Shown: in pieces, positions 17,491-27,218 of the stretch
Layout of the letters: the number at the start of each line of letters is the position of its first letter
Position numbering within the stretch: position 1 is the first letter of the stretch
Source: Cupriavidus sp. WKF15
GTDB taxonomy: Bacteria > Pseudomonadota > Gammaproteobacteria > Burkholderiales > Burkholderiaceae
NCBI RefSeq assembly: GCF_029278605.1
Contig: NZ_CP119574.1
Coordinates: 372,001 to 436,000 of the forward strand
Direction of reading: 5' to 3'
DNA length: 64,000 bases
Notes under the pieces: model-generated
Database searches by the model: none
Told to the model about the DNA's origin: nothing
Seen by the model: the letters and a program-made list of their open reading frames with translations, nothing else
Made by a program: the position numbers and the translations under genes

Positions 17491-18321
17491 TCAGATGCCG
17501 GTCAGGCCGCCGCTGCACAGAAGCGTCTGGCCACTCACGTAGTCCGATTCCGGGATGCAGAACATGTACACGGCGCCGGCTGCTTCGTCCGGCGTGCCGC
17601 CGCGTCCCAGCGGGATGCCGCGCTCCATCGCGGCCAGCAAGTCAGGGTTCACGCCGACCTTGATCTCGCGGCCTTCGATATTGGCGGTGGATTCGCCGGC
17701 TGCACTCCCGGTCAGGCGGGTCTTGATCAGGCCATATGCCACGCAGTTCACGGTGACATTCATGCGTCCCCACTCCTTGGCGAGTGTCTGCGTCATGCCG
17801 ACGATGCCGGCCTTGGCAGCGGAGTAATTTGCTTGCCCGGCATTGCCGAACAGGCCAGCGACGGACGAGATATTGACCACCTTGCGTACCGCGCGCTGGC
17901 CGGCCTCTCCTTCAGCCTTGGACAGGCCGCGGATCACGGGCTGCGCGGCACGCAGAATGCGGAACGGCGCCGTGAGGTGGCAGTCGAGCATGGCGTACCA
18001 CTGCTCGTCCGTCATCTTCTGGATCACGTTGTCCCAGGTATAGCCGGCGTTGTTGACGATGATGTCAAGGCTTTTGTATTCGCTCACCGCAGTACCGACG
18101 AAGCGCTCGGCGAAGTCCGGCGCGGTTACGCTGCCCACGCAGGCTATGGCCTGCTCGCCAGTGGCGCGAATGGTTTCCACCACCTCCTGGGCTGGCTCCT
18201 GGTCCAGATCATTGATAACGAGTCGGGCGCCTTCACTGGCTAGCTTGAGCGCGATGGAGCGGCCGATGCCGCGGCCGGAACCGGTAACGAGGGCAACTTT
18301 GCCTTCCAGTTTGCGAGTCAT
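17491..18321 (-). CDS. SDR oxidoreductase, 3-hydroxyacyl-CoA/3-oxoacyl reductase type
   Basis: The 276-residue protein has TGSGRGIG, NNAGYTWDN and the active-site VNISSVAGLFGNAGQANYSAAKAG. It resembles FabG and multifunctional beta-oxidation dehydrogenases. An AGGAGA site precedes ATG 18321. Between the two MaoC genes and the acyl-CoA dehydrogenase it most likely oxidises the 3-hydroxyacyl-CoA. Confidence 0.9.
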   Translation of the reverse strand: MTRKLEGKVALVTGSGRGIGRSIALKLASEGARLVINDLDQEPAQEVVETIRATGEQAIACVGSVTAPDFAERFVGTAVSEYKSLDIIVNNAGYTWDNVIQKMTDEQWYAMLDCHLTAPFRILRAAQPVIRGLSKAEGEAGQRAVRKVVNISSVAGLFGNAGQANYSAAKAGIVGMTQTLAKEWGRMNVTVNCVAYGLIKTRLTGSAAGESTANIEGREIKVGVNPDLLAAMERGIPLGRGGTPDEAAGAVYMFCIPESDYVSGQTLLCSGGLTGI

Positions 18322-18357
18322 GGGTTAGTCTCCTTTTCGATTTCGTCATTTCGTGGT

Positions 18358-18777
18358 TCAGGGCAGCGCGACCAGCGCCTCGCCTGCAATCCTGGTTTGT
18401 CCGAACTGGTTGGCGCTCTGCACCTCGACACGCACGCAGCGCTCGCCGTTCACTTCAAGCTTTTCGACCACCCGGCCACTGCAGCAAATGGCATGACCGA
18501 GGTGGGTAATACCCTGGAAGCGGGCATCGAACCGGCGCAGTTGCGACTGCGGCGCCCAGCCGGTCAGCAAGCGGCCCAGCCAGGCCATGCCCAGCATGCC
18601 GTGTGCGAACACGTCCGGCATGCCGGCCCGGCGCGCATAGTCAAGGTCGATGTGGATCGGATGGTGGTCGCCGGATGCGCCGGCAAAGAGCGCCAGCATG
18701 TGGCGGTTCACGGGGGGCAGGCTCTGGGACGGCAGGATGTCGCCAACCTGCACCGAGTCAAAGCAGAGGGTTGTCAT
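18358..18777 (-). CDS. MaoC-like (R)-specific enoyl-CoA hydratase
   Basis: The 139-residue hot-dog protein carries the hydratase-2 motif ASGDHHPIHIDLDYARRAG (about residues 33-51), with catalytic Asp and His. It lies 10 bases after a second MaoC-like gene. Such paired small MaoC proteins form heteromeric hydratases in steroid and related pathways, which is the likely arrangement here. Confidence 0.9.
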   Translation of the reverse strand: MTTLCFDSVQVGDILPSQSLPPVNRHMLALFAGASGDHHPIHIDLDYARRAGMPDVFAHGMLGMAWLGRLLTGWAPQSQLRRFDARFQGITHLGHAICCSGRVVEKLEVNGERCVRVEVQSANQFGQTRIAGEALVALP

Positions 18778-18787
18778 TGGGGGTCCT

Positions 18788-19228
18788 TCAGTTGCGTACC
18801 ACGGTCAGCGAGCGCATCCGGGCCACGTGTTCGCCGCGCTGGTTGACCACCTTCGACTCGACTTCGATGAATTCCAACGCGCCGCCTTTCTTGTCGTAGA
18901 TGTCCTTGACGTGGGAGCTGACCGTCACGGTGTCGCCTGCGACGACGGGGCCGAAATACTCGAAGCTCTCCTCGCCATGCAAAACCTTGGCATGCGGTAC
19001 GCCGAGCAGGTCGAGTAGACCGAACATGGCACCCGAGTCCAGCTCCGCAGCGAACAGGAATGTGGGTGGCGCCGGCAAGTCGGCATAACCGGCGTCGTGG
19101 GCGGCAGCCGGGTCGGTGTAGATCGGGTTGGTCTCGCCGATTGCCTTGGCGAAAAACTTCAGCCGGCCGCGCTCGATCGGCAGCACCGAGCTGCCGACTT
19201 CATGGCCAATCCATTTCTTGTCGATCAT
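18788..19228 (-). CDS. MaoC N-terminal-domain (FAS1-like dehydratase) protein
   Basis: The 146-residue protein starts at ATG 19228 with MIDKKWIGHEVGSSVLPIE and continues AKAIGETNPIYTDPAAAHDAGY, typical of the non-catalytic or partner half of two-subunit MaoC hydratases. It begins 2 bases after the thiolase stop, so they are co-translated. It probably pairs with the protein at 18358-18777. Confidence 0.88.
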   Translation of the reverse strand: MIDKKWIGHEVGSSVLPIERGRLKFFAKAIGETNPIYTDPAAAHDAGYADLPAPPTFLFAAELDSGAMFGLLDLLGVPHAKVLHGEESFEYFGPVVAGDTVTVSSHVKDIYDKKGGALEFIEVESKVVNQRGEHVARMRSLTVVRN

Positions 19229-19230
19229 GG

Positions 19231-20415
19231 TCAGATCCTCTCGTACAGGGTGACGACGCACGCGCCACCGAGGCCCAGGTTGTGCTGCAGCGCCAGCCGG
19301 AGGCCCTCTACCTGCCGTGCACCGGCCTGCCCGCGCAATTGCTCGACCAGCTCCGTACATTGCGCCAGCCCGGTCGCACCCAGCGGGTGGCCCTTGGAGA
19401 GCAGCCCGCCCGACGGGTTGGTCACGATCTGGCCGCCATAGGTGTTGTCGCCATCGGACACGAACTTCTCGGCGCCACCCACCGGGCACAGCCCGAGCGC
19501 CTCATAGGTAATCAGCTCGTTGTGAGCGAAGCAATCATGCAATTCCACCACGCCGATGTCTTCCGGTCCGACGGCGGCCGCTTCGTACACTTGCCGGGCC
19601 GCGTTGCGTGTCATGCTGAAGCCCACCACCTCGCGCATATCGCGCGCCTCGAAAGCAGGCGGCGTGTCGGTGGTCATGGCCTGGGCGCGGATGCGAACGC
19701 TCGCGTCCAGGCCGTGCTTCTTGGCGAATGCTTCCGAGACTAGCAGCGCTGCTGCCGCACCGCAGGTCGGTGGGCAGGCCATCAGCTTGGTCATCACGCC
19801 GGGCCAGATCATGGGCGATGCCATCACGTCTTCCTCCGTGACCACGGTCCGGAACAATGCCAGCGGATTGTTGGCAGCATGCCGGCTGGCCTTGGCGCGA
19901 ATCTTGGCGAAGGTCTCGAGCCTTGTGCCGAACTTCTCCATATGCGCCAGGCCGGCGCCGCCAAAGTAGCGAAGGGCGAACGGTATCCCGGGAACGTCAA
20001 TCAGTTCGGCGGTAACGGCATCGAACTGCTCGAACGGGCTCGGCCGATCGTCAAACACAGACCCCAGTGCACCGGGCGTCATCTGCTCGAAGCCGAAGGC
20101 AAGGGCGCAATCGACGGCGCCGCTAGAGACCGCCTGGCGCGCCAGGTACAACGCGGTCGACCCCGTTGAGCAATTGTTGTTGACGTTAACCACTGGGATG
20201 CCCGTCATACCAACTTCGTAGAGCCCACGCTGGCCGGCAGTGGAATCGCCGTAGACATAGCCAGCATAGGCCTGCTGAACCTTGTCGTATTCGACGCCCG
20301 CGTTGGTGAGTGCGGCGCGGATGGCTTTCGCGGCCATCACCGGGTAGGGTTCGCTGGCCCCCGGCTTGGTGAAGGGAATCATGCCGACGCCGGCTACGAT
20401 CACGGATGAGGTCAT
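19231..20415 (-). CDS. Thiolase (SCP2/lipid-transfer-type acetyl-CoA acyltransferase)
   Basis: The 394-residue protein starts MTSSVIVAGVGMIPFTKPG. Active-site elements are Cys in NVNNNCSTGSTALYLAR (about residue 88), His in VVELHDCFAHNELITYEALG and His in GGLLSKGHPLGATG. The SCPx-like thiolases cleave branched or side-chain 3-ketoacyl-CoA, often of steroids. It overlaps no neighbour but is tightly spaced with the ligase and MaoC genes. Confidence 0.92.
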   Translation of the reverse strand: MTSSVIVAGVGMIPFTKPGASEPYPVMAAKAIRAALTNAGVEYDKVQQAYAGYVYGDSTAGQRGLYEVGMTGIPVVNVNNNCSTGSTALYLARQAVSSGAVDCALAFGFEQMTPGALGSVFDDRPSPFEQFDAVTAELIDVPGIPFALRYFGGAGLAHMEKFGTRLETFAKIRAKASRHAANNPLALFRTVVTEEDVMASPMIWPGVMTKLMACPPTCGAAAALLVSEAFAKKHGLDASVRIRAQAMTTDTPPAFEARDMREVVGFSMTRNAARQVYEAAAVGPEDIGVVELHDCFAHNELITYEALGLCPVGGAEKFVSDGDNTYGGQIVTNPSGGLLSKGHPLGATGLAQCTELVEQLRGQAGARQVEGLRLALQHNLGLGGACVVTLYERI

Positions 20416-20441
20416 GGTGGTTCCTTGCGGTTGGATTGTGG

Positions 20442-22001
20442 TTAGCTGACTTTGCGAATCTGGCTGTCCCAATAGGGCTTGCGCAGCTCCGTCTTGAGGA
20501 TCTTGCCGGCGCCCGACAATGGCAGGCTGTCCCGGAAATGGACACTGCGCGGACACTTGTAGCCGGCAATCAGCGTCTTGCAGTGGGCAATCAGTTCTTC
20601 GGCGGTCACGGATGCATCCGGCTTGCGCACCACGACGGCGTGGACGGCTTCGCCCCACGCTGCGTTGGGGATGCCGATGACGGCGCAGGCAGCCACCGCG
20701 CTGTGCATGGCGATGGCGTTCTCGACCTCGGCCGAGTAGACGTTTTCGCCGCCGCTGATGATCATGTCCTTCAAGCGATCGACGATGAAGATGAAGCCAT
20801 CATCGTCCATGTAGCCGCCGTCCCCGGTGTGCATCCAGCCGTTGCGTAGCGCTTCCGCTGTCTGTTCGGGCTTGTTCCAGTAGCCCTGCATCACGTTCGG
20901 GCCACGCACGATGACCTCGCCTACGGTGCCGCGCGGCACTTCCCGATCCTCGGGGTCCACGATCCGCACCTCGGTGCAATAGCTCGCGCGGCCGGCCGAC
21001 CGTGACTTGCCGAGCTCGCGGGCTTCGGGCGTGTGATAAGAGGGCCGAACAATGGTCGCTAGCGGCGACAACTCGGTCATCCCGTACGCTTGCACGAAGC
21101 TCACCCCGGGCAGTGCCGTCATCGCGCGTTCGAGCACCGCCTCGGAAATCGGTGAAGCTCCGTAGATGATGGTATGGAGTGCGCTCAGGTCGCGCGGTTG
21201 CCGCATCGCCGGGTGGTCGACCAGCATCTGGATCATGGTCGGCACCAGAAGCAGGTGTGTCACGCGGTCGCGCTCCAGCGTATCGAGCACCAGTTCCGGT
21301 GAGAACGCCGCGATCACGGAGTGCGTGTTGCCTTCGATCCAGTGTGGCATCGCCAGACCCATGTCGGCGAGGTGGAACATCGGCGCGGCATGCAAATATG
21401 TGCCGCCAGGGGTGGCCATCCCTTCTGCACGCAAAGCCAGGCCGGAGCTAAGGAGATTGCCATGGCTCAGCATGACGCCCTTGGGGAAGCCCGTCGTCCC
21501 GCCCGTGTAGAAGATACCGGCCAGGTCCTCATCACGGCGCACGGCATCGCCCACCGGCTGGGCCTTTGCCAGCAAGGCTTCGTATCCGTGCATGCCAGCC
21601 GGTACGTCATCATCCCCGCAGTAGATCACTTCACGCAACGCGGCCGCGTCGCCGCGGATCGTCTCGGCGAGCGCGCGGAAGGTCTCATCCACAATCAGGA
21701 TGGTCGAACCGGAATCGTTCAGCGAGTACAGGATCTCCGAAGAGGACCAGCGCGTGTTGCATGGATTCAGGACCCCGCCGCCCCAGGGGACCCCCATCTG
21801 GTACTCAAGATAGCGGTCGGAGTTCAGGGTCAGCATGGCGACGCGATCGCCGTGCTGCATGCCCAGTCCTTGCAGCGCCCCAGCCAAGCGCGCCACACGA
21901 TCGGCGAACTGGCGGAAGGTCTGCTGCCGGTCACCGAACCGCACGGCAATATGGTCGGGCTTTTGCTGCATTGCACGATGCAACGCTTGCGTAAGGTACA
22001 T
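20442..22001 (-). CDS. Acyl-CoA synthetase (AMP-forming)
   Basis: The 519-residue enzyme begins MYLTQALHRAMQQKPDHIAV at 22001. The P-loop is IFYTGGTTGFPKGVMLSHG, the adenylate motif YGMTELSP, the hinge GYMDDDGFIFIVDRLKDMI and the C-terminal Lys lies in LPLSGAGKILKTELR. It activates a free acid with ATP and CoA. It is the first gene of the minus-strand operon and is divergent from an AraC regulator 56 bases away. Confidence 0.93.
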   Translation of the reverse strand: MYLTQALHRAMQQKPDHIAVRFGDRQQTFRQFADRVARLAGALQGLGMQHGDRVAMLTLNSDRYLEYQMGVPWGGGVLNPCNTRWSSSEILYSLNDSGSTILIVDETFRALAETIRGDAAALREVIYCGDDDVPAGMHGYEALLAKAQPVGDAVRRDEDLAGIFYTGGTTGFPKGVMLSHGNLLSSGLALRAEGMATPGGTYLHAAPMFHLADMGLAMPHWIEGNTHSVIAAFSPELVLDTLERDRVTHLLLVPTMIQMLVDHPAMRQPRDLSALHTIIYGASPISEAVLERAMTALPGVSFVQAYGMTELSPLATIVRPSYHTPEARELGKSRSAGRASYCTEVRIVDPEDREVPRGTVGEVIVRGPNVMQGYWNKPEQTAEALRNGWMHTGDGGYMDDDGFIFIVDRLKDMIISGGENVYSAEVENAIAMHSAVAACAVIGIPNAAWGEAVHAVVVRKPDASVTAEELIAHCKTLIAGYKCPRSVHFRDSLPLSGAGKILKTELRKPYWDSQIRKVS

Positions 22002-22057
22002 AGTTGTCTCCGTCCTGCCCGCGACGATGCGGAGCAATTGCTTTGTTTGTGCGGCTC

Positions 22058-23158
22058 ATGTTAGAAACGCACGCTCCGGCCAGCAATCGCACATTGCATC
22101 GATTGGATGGCAGAAGACCTCAATACACGACGCTGCCCACAGTGACGCTTAAAGCTCCCATTACCGTTCCGGTCGCCTTTGTGCGTGGCATGCTTGCCGG
22201 TGTGCAGGCACGCGGAGAACCTATCGAGAGTTTCCTGGCGGACGCCGGGATCCCGTCGGAACTGCTTGATCATGCGGGCGCCCGCATCACCGCTGCCCAG
22301 TACGTGACACTCTTTCGGCTATTGATAGAGCGGCGTGAAGACGAGTGCCTCGGCTTTCTGTCGCAGCCGCTAAAGCCGGGTAGCTTTGCCCTGATGGCAC
22401 GTTCCGCGTTGGGCGCAAGCAGCCTCGACTCCGCCATCCGCCGCGTGTCACAGACCTTCTGGTTGCTGCAGGACGATGTTGTCTTGGAGTCGCGCCGCGA
22501 AGGCGAGCTCGCCGGCGTCGGCTTGCGCTTCAGCCGCCCATTGAGCGAGCAGCCGGTCTTCCTGCATGAGATGCTGGTCCGCGTTTTTTGGCGCCTTATC
22601 GCCTGGCTCGCGGGTGGCCGTTTGCCCGCTGCGCGCTTTGACTTTGTTTTCAATAACCCCCCTCACGCCGGCAGCTACGGCAAGATCTTTCCGGCGCATC
22701 TGGAATTCGGACGGGGTCAGACAGCGTTCTGGTTCGAAGCAGCATGGCTGCGAAGTCCCGTGCGACGGGACGAAGCTGCGCTTCGCGCATTCTTGGCCGA
22801 TGCACAGGCCAATATCGTTATCCCGCGAAGCGACCGCGACGTGGCGAGTTCACGCGTACGCGCATATTTGCAACGTACACAGCCGACCTGGCCAGACCTC
22901 GCGGTGTCGGCTAGCGCATTGCACATGTCGACGGCAACCCTACAACGGCGGCTGGCCTTGGAGGGAACCTCGTTTCAAACACTGAAGGACGAACTGCGGC
23001 GAGATATTGCAATTGTTCGTCTCAACACCAGTTCGGTGTCGCTGGCAGAATTGGCGCAGGAGCTGGGATTCGCCGATAGTGCTGCGTTCCAACGCGCCTT
23101 CAAGGGCTGGACGGGCAGTGCGCCGGGATCGTATCGCAAAGCTCAAATCAGCCTCTGA
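22058..23158 (+). CDS. AraC-family regulator of the acyl-CoA operon
   Basis: From ATG 22058 it has 366 residues; a GTG at 22142 would give a start closer to the family norm (VTLKAPITVPVAFVRGML), so the first 28 residues are uncertain. The N-terminal half is an arabinose-binding-type domain. The C-terminal HTH reads LAVSASALHMSTATLQRRLA and VSLAELAQELGFADSAAFQRAFKGWTG. Divergent position next to the ligase gene suggests that it controls the eight-gene operon. Confidence 0.9.
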   Translation: MLETHAPASNRTLHRLDGRRPQYTTLPTVTLKAPITVPVAFVRGMLAGVQARGEPIESFLADAGIPSELLDHAGARITAAQYVTLFRLLIERREDECLGFLSQPLKPGSFALMARSALGASSLDSAIRRVSQTFWLLQDDVVLESRREGELAGVGLRFSRPLSEQPVFLHEMLVRVFWRLIAWLAGGRLPAARFDFVFNNPPHAGSYGKIFPAHLEFGRGQTAFWFEAAWLRSPVRRDEAALRAFLADAQANIVIPRSDRDVASSRVRAYLQRTQPTWPDLAVSASALHMSTATLQRRLALEGTSFQTLKDELRRDIAIVRLNTSSVSLAELAQELGFADSAAFQRAFKGWTGSAPGSYRKAQISL

Positions 23159-23590
23159 AGAACAGGCTGGAATATACGGAATCCGCGTTTCCATTTGCCG
23201 GCTGACGTGGGCCAATGCATGACCGGCGATTGGGGCAATCGGTTATCGCAAAGACAACTTGATACGATATGTGTAGTCGGCGGATCAAAGATAATGGTTC
23301 GCCAGCCGTGCGTGCGCGGAAGCATAGGTTAGGCGGGGGCTAATGAGTGTCGCCAAAATTGGGACAGTCATCGCTCAGCCCAGCTTTTTCGTTTCTCCGA
23401 TTTCGAGGGGCGGGGAGCTCGCCAACCGGACTCAGCTAAGCCCGCGCCAAACGAGAGAACGACCTTTCTCGAACGTCGGAGATGGATCGAAGGGGACCGC
23501 TTATGGCCCGGCAACTGTCATTTGACGGTGAGGGCGTGATCTTCGTGAGGGCTCGCAACCGGCTCTGGAAACAGGTGGACAATGGCTGCT
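23159..23590. other. Intergenic region without a supported gene
   Basis: A 33-residue frame starting at ATG 23503 (MARQLSFDGEGVIFVRARN) ends just before the transporter gene, but it has no known family. The two flanking genes converge here. No GC-rich hairpin followed by a T-run was seen. Confidence 0.4.
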
Positions 23591-24661
23591 TCAACCGGTG
23601 AGTAACCTGCCATTCAGAAGCATATGAAGCGTTCTGACGAGGAGAACCACGATCGCGATGCTCAGCATGGCGAGGAGGATGATCGCAATCAGAGCCACAG
23701 GCCAGGCCTGGACGAACATCGAGTATTTCAGCGCGGCACTCGCGAGGGCGGCCATTGGAAAGCTGATGGCCCACCAACCGGAAGCAAACGGAATGCCCTT
23801 GCGAAATACTTTGGGCGCCAGCGTCAGGAAAAGGAAGAGACCGAAGTAGAACAGCAACCCGGCGAATGTGTCGACGCGCTGCGTAAAGTTGGTGTAGGCC
23901 AGAAAGCCCACTTCGAACGGCGCCATCATGATCAACAGCGAAGGAACCATGCCGGCAGGCAGGGGCTCGTGATGGATCATTCGCGACATGATGATCGTAA
24001 AGAACAAGAGGGCAATCATCGTTCCAACGGCCATTGCGAACATGTTGACTTCATGGGCCCACGGGATTGGCATGGTGCCGCCGGCAACCGCGATATCCAG
24101 TGTGGCGACCCCCGGAATAAACCAGGCAGGAACTGCATGTCCGGTGTCGATCTTGCCCTGCAGCAGCCGGCTTGCAATCGTGAAACTGAGCGCGATCGTC
24201 GCAACGGTCCCCACGATCCAGATCGCTTCGGCGAGCGGCTGGCTCAGTTGCGCAACGACCGAAGAGATCAGCAGGACAGCAATCGTGATCGTGCCAAAGA
24301 AGTTACCCGCGACCGGATGCCGAAACTCGGCGACGACCGCTTCTGGATGCTTGACTGCCTTGACAAGATAGCTCGCGCTAAGCACAAGGAACACGATAAC
24401 GGCAAGCATCCCGGCTGCCGCGGATATCAGCGGAGTGACGCCGAATTCCTGGCTGGCCTGGCGCCATGCAATCGAGAGTCCGGCAATGCCCATGACCGAC
24501 GCGAACAGGTTGACGGGTAAATGTTCGAGGGAAGCGTTTCGTTGCAAAGCCTGCGGTTGGGTACCCGAAAGTGTCGACACAGCACATTCTCCAGATGCTC
24601 GACGCATTCGCCGAGGATGTCTGAATGGTAGGCGCTTCCAACGAGAAAGATAATCCAGCAT
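23591..24661 (-). CDS. SLAC1/TehA-type (TDT family) transporter
   Basis: About ten hydrophobic helices follow LEHLPVNLFASVMGIAGLSIAW, which is typical of the TDT/SLAC1 fold; later segments include AWFIPGVATLDIAVAGG, EVGFLAYTNF and GWWAISFPMAALASAAL. Members move anions, C4-dicarboxylates, sulfite or tellurite-linked substrates. ATG 24661 gives 356 residues; ATG 24607 gives 338, nearer to TehA. It is divergent from a LysR gene with almost no gap, so regulation by that LysR is likely. Confidence 0.88.
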   Translation of the reverse strand: MLDYLSRWKRLPFRHPRRMRRASGECAVSTLSGTQPQALQRNASLEHLPVNLFASVMGIAGLSIAWRQASQEFGVTPLISAAAGMLAVIVFLVLSASYLVKAVKHPEAVVAEFRHPVAGNFFGTITIAVLLISSVVAQLSQPLAEAIWIVGTVATIALSFTIASRLLQGKIDTGHAVPAWFIPGVATLDIAVAGGTMPIPWAHEVNMFAMAVGTMIALLFFTIIMSRMIHHEPLPAGMVPSLLIMMAPFEVGFLAYTNFTQRVDTFAGLLFYFGLFLFLTLAPKVFRKGIPFASGWWAISFPMAALASAALKYSMFVQAWPVALIAIILLAMLSIAIVVLLVRTLHMLLNGRLLTG

Positions 24662-24693
24662 GATTGGAAATCATCCTCTCAAAAAATGAGAAC

Positions 24694-25602
24694 ATGACGG
24701 ATCGTTTCGAATCCATGTCGATCCTGGTGGCCGTGGTCGATGCAGGGAGTTTTTCTGCGGCCGCCCGCAAGCTGGAGATTCCGCTTGCGACGGTTAGCCG
24801 CAAGGTCGCAGACCTGGAGTTGCACCTGAAAACCCGACTCTTGCATCGCTCCACCCGACAACTTGCCCTGACCGAAGCCGGACAAGCCTATGTCGCCGCA
24901 TGCCGGCGCATTCTGGAAGAAGTGGGAGAGGCCGAGCGTGCCGCGGCGGGGGAATACGCGATCCCTAAGGGGGAGCTTGTCATGACTGCGCCCATTGTCT
25001 TCGGACGCTTGCATCTGTTGCCGGTGGTCGCGGAATTCCTCAAGACTTACCCGGACATCGATGTGCGGATGGTGCTGACCGACCGCGTGATGCATCTCCT
25101 TGAAGAGCAAATCGACGTCGCAGTGCGGATCGCGGAACTGCCCGACAGCAGTTTCATCGCGACGCGGATTGGCACAACGCGTCGGGTGGTTTGCGCCAGC
25201 CCAGCCTACTTCGCCGAACATGGCACGCCGACGACCCCCCTTGAACTCACCGGCCATGCATGCATCACCATGGAACAGATTGCATCCAGGCAAGTGTGGA
25301 CCTTCGGGGCTGGCAAGGCGGAGGTGGAGGTGCCGATCCGCTCGCGGCTTGTCGTCAGCACTGCAGAAGCCGCAATCGAAGCGGCCGTGGCTGGCGTCGG
25401 TCTCACTCGCGTGCTGTCCTACCAGATCACGGACGCGATGCATGCCGGTGCGGTCAGGACCGCGCTCGAAGCGTTCGAGCCGGCACCATGGCCCGTCAGC
25501 CTTGTTCACCCTGGACAGGGGGTCCTGCCGCTGAAGTTGCGCGCTTTTCTTGATTTCGCCGGGCCGCGATTGAAGGCTCGGCTGGAGGAGCAGGGCGTCT
25601 AA
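24694..25602 (+). CDS. LysR-family transcriptional regulator
   Basis: ATG 24694 gives 302 residues; the frame also opens at a TTG at 24664 that would overlap the divergent gene's start. The HTH is MSILVAVVDAGSFSAAARKLEIPLATVSRKVADLE, in two parts, followed by RLLHRSTRQLALTEAGQAY. A substrate-binding domain fills residues 90-300. It probably controls the SLAC1-type transporter. Confidence 0.92.
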   Translation: MTDRFESMSILVAVVDAGSFSAAARKLEIPLATVSRKVADLELHLKTRLLHRSTRQLALTEAGQAYVAACRRILEEVGEAERAAAGEYAIPKGELVMTAPIVFGRLHLLPVVAEFLKTYPDIDVRMVLTDRVMHLLEEQIDVAVRIAELPDSSFIATRIGTTRRVVCASPAYFAEHGTPTTPLELTGHACITMEQIASRQVWTFGAGKAEVEVPIRSRLVVSTAEAAIEAAVAGVGLTRVLSYQITDAMHAGAVRTALEAFEPAPWPVSLVHPGQGVLPLKLRAFLDFAGPRLKARLEEQGV

Positions 25603-26016
25603 TGGCTTTATGCTTTGAGGCCTCCAGACATCTAGGTCACCGCTTCGGGCACGCCGAGCCGGGGCACGCACCGCTTTCAAGAAAGCCGACATTGCACTCC
25701 TTGCAAGCGGCAGGGCCGATTCATCTTTCCGCTTGCCAATAGAAAGCATGGTCCAGCTTTGCTCGCGTGCCGATACAGAATTTCCTTGATTGACTCTATG
25801 AATGGTTAAAGCCGGGCCGCATTCGGCCAGTGGCCCGCCATTGGCCCAAATGCCCGAAACTGCCGGGTGCGGCCCGACGACAAGCACAACAATCTAGCGT
25901 TCCTTCTGGACCGGTCCGCGTAGGGCAGCAGTCGACCCGAAGCAGCCAATGGCGTCCAGCAGAAGCGGACAGCCGTACCGCTAACTGGCAGCGATCTGCG
26001 CGTACCACACACCGAG
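25603..26016. other. Intergenic region, possible decayed repeat at 25800-26010
   Basis: The second half is rich in GGCC/CCGG words and in motifs such as AGCAGAAGCGGACAGCC that look like a decayed non-coding element, but no second copy could be aligned. No gene is supported. Confidence 0.3.
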
Positions 26017-27135
26017 CTATTTGCCACGAGGCAGATTTACAAAGAACACCGTTTCCGTTGCATCGGATCGCGCATCGATTTTGCCCCCGTGTGCCTTGGC
26101 AATCTCGCGCGCGATATACAGTCCGAGCCCCAGACTGCTGTGGGTATTTGTGCCTTGATAGTTCAGGCCGCGCTGGAGTGGATTAAAGATGACGTCAAGG
26201 GTCGACCGCTCAATGGGGGTGCCGGTATTCCTTACTTCCAGTAGGAGTTCCGCGCCCTTGTCGGTCACTGTCACATATACCGGCGCGTCTGGCGCTCCGT
26301 ACGTGATCGCATTTAGTACCAGATTGCCCAACAACTGCTGGAGACGTCGGCCATCCCAGACACCCATGCAGTCACCGACCACGTCCAGTTCAATCTGACG
26401 GTCCGGATGTACTGCCCGCAACTGGTCCAGCGTATCGGCAAACAACTGGCCCAGATCGATATCGGTCGGCGCGATATTGATACCGAAACCGAGCCTGGTT
26501 CGATTGAAATCAACCATATCGTCCAGCAGCGCCTGCATGCGAGCGCCGCTTCTGATCAAACGTGACGCGGCTCCCGACACGTTTTCGCCGGCGTTCAGTG
26601 CTGCCAGATACGACGCTGTAATCTGGATGGTCTGGAGCGGACTTCGCATGTCATGCCCCAACATTCCGAGGAACAGATTACGGGCCAAGTCTACCTGCAT
26701 GCTGAAAAAGTCTACCGATTCGGCGATTGCCTGATCGATAGCCTCGTTGAAACGGATCATGTCATCCTCGTGATGACTGTCGGGCGCACACTCGTCCATC
26801 CACAGTCGGAGTACGCTCGCGCGCAGGGCACGGTATTCGGCAACCATCTGATTGATATCGAAGCCGCTTCGCGCGCGCAGAAGGGCGTGCATCTGGGCGG
26901 CTGTCTCAGGCGCTCCGGCCAGTTTGGGCGCGTGCCCCATGGACTTTTCAAATTGTTCCTTCCTGCTTTGGGAAGTAGACAGATCCTTTGCCACGGCCAC
27001 CAGGATCTGCTGCGCATGGTCCCGTAGTGCCAGCGATCTCATATCGGCCGCTGCCGGCAACAAGGTGCGCGCAAATGCCTCCCATTGCAACAGAATGGCA
27101 TCCATATGGTCGAGGATAAAGTCGGCTAATCGCAT
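26017..27135 (-). CDS. Sensor histidine kinase with RsbRD-type N-terminal domain
   Basis: The 372-residue cytosolic kinase has no membrane segment. Residues 1-140 (MRLADFILDHMDAILLQWEA; GFDINQMVAEYRALRASVL) resemble the RsbRD N-terminal sensor module. The H-box is FLGMLGHDMRSPLQTIQ near residue 160, then an N-box (LLGNLVLNAITYG) and a G-box (SSLGLGLYIAREIAKAHGG). It is divergent from a single-domain response regulator with a 118-bp shared promoter region, so the two form a phosphorelay. The signal is unknown. Confidence 0.9.
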   Translation of the reverse strand: MRLADFILDHMDAILLQWEAFARTLLPAAADMRSLALRDHAQQILVAVAKDLSTSQSRKEQFEKSMGHAPKLAGAPETAAQMHALLRARSGFDINQMVAEYRALRASVLRLWMDECAPDSHHEDDMIRFNEAIDQAIAESVDFFSMQVDLARNLFLGMLGHDMRSPLQTIQITASYLAALNAGENVSGAASRLIRSGARMQALLDDMVDFNRTRLGFGINIAPTDIDLGQLFADTLDQLRAVHPDRQIELDVVGDCMGVWDGRRLQQLLGNLVLNAITYGAPDAPVYVTVTDKGAELLLEVRNTGTPIERSTLDVIFNPLQRGLNYQGTNTHSSLGLGLYIAREIAKAHGGKIDARSDATETVFFVNLPRGK

Positions 27136-27155
27136 GTCTGCTCCCGAGGGGACGG

Positions 27156-27218
27156 AAAATGCGTCGCATAACGCATTTTTTTGCGGTGAGCAAAATTGCT
27201 ACCCGATTTTGTCGGGTA
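27156..27218. promoter_or_regulatory. Two palindromes in the shared kinase/regulator promoter
   Basis: AAAATGCG-N8-CGCATTTT (27156-27179) and TACCCGA-TTTTG-TCGGGTA (27200-27218) are both perfect inverted repeats between the divergent genes. The first is followed by further T residues, so it could stop transcription or be an operator. The second lies 35 bases before the regulator's ATG. Confidence 0.45.

Noticed and set aside
24679..25887. 402-residue minus-strand frame over the LysR gene
   Set aside because: Shadow of a clear LysR regulator; no motif or ribosome site.
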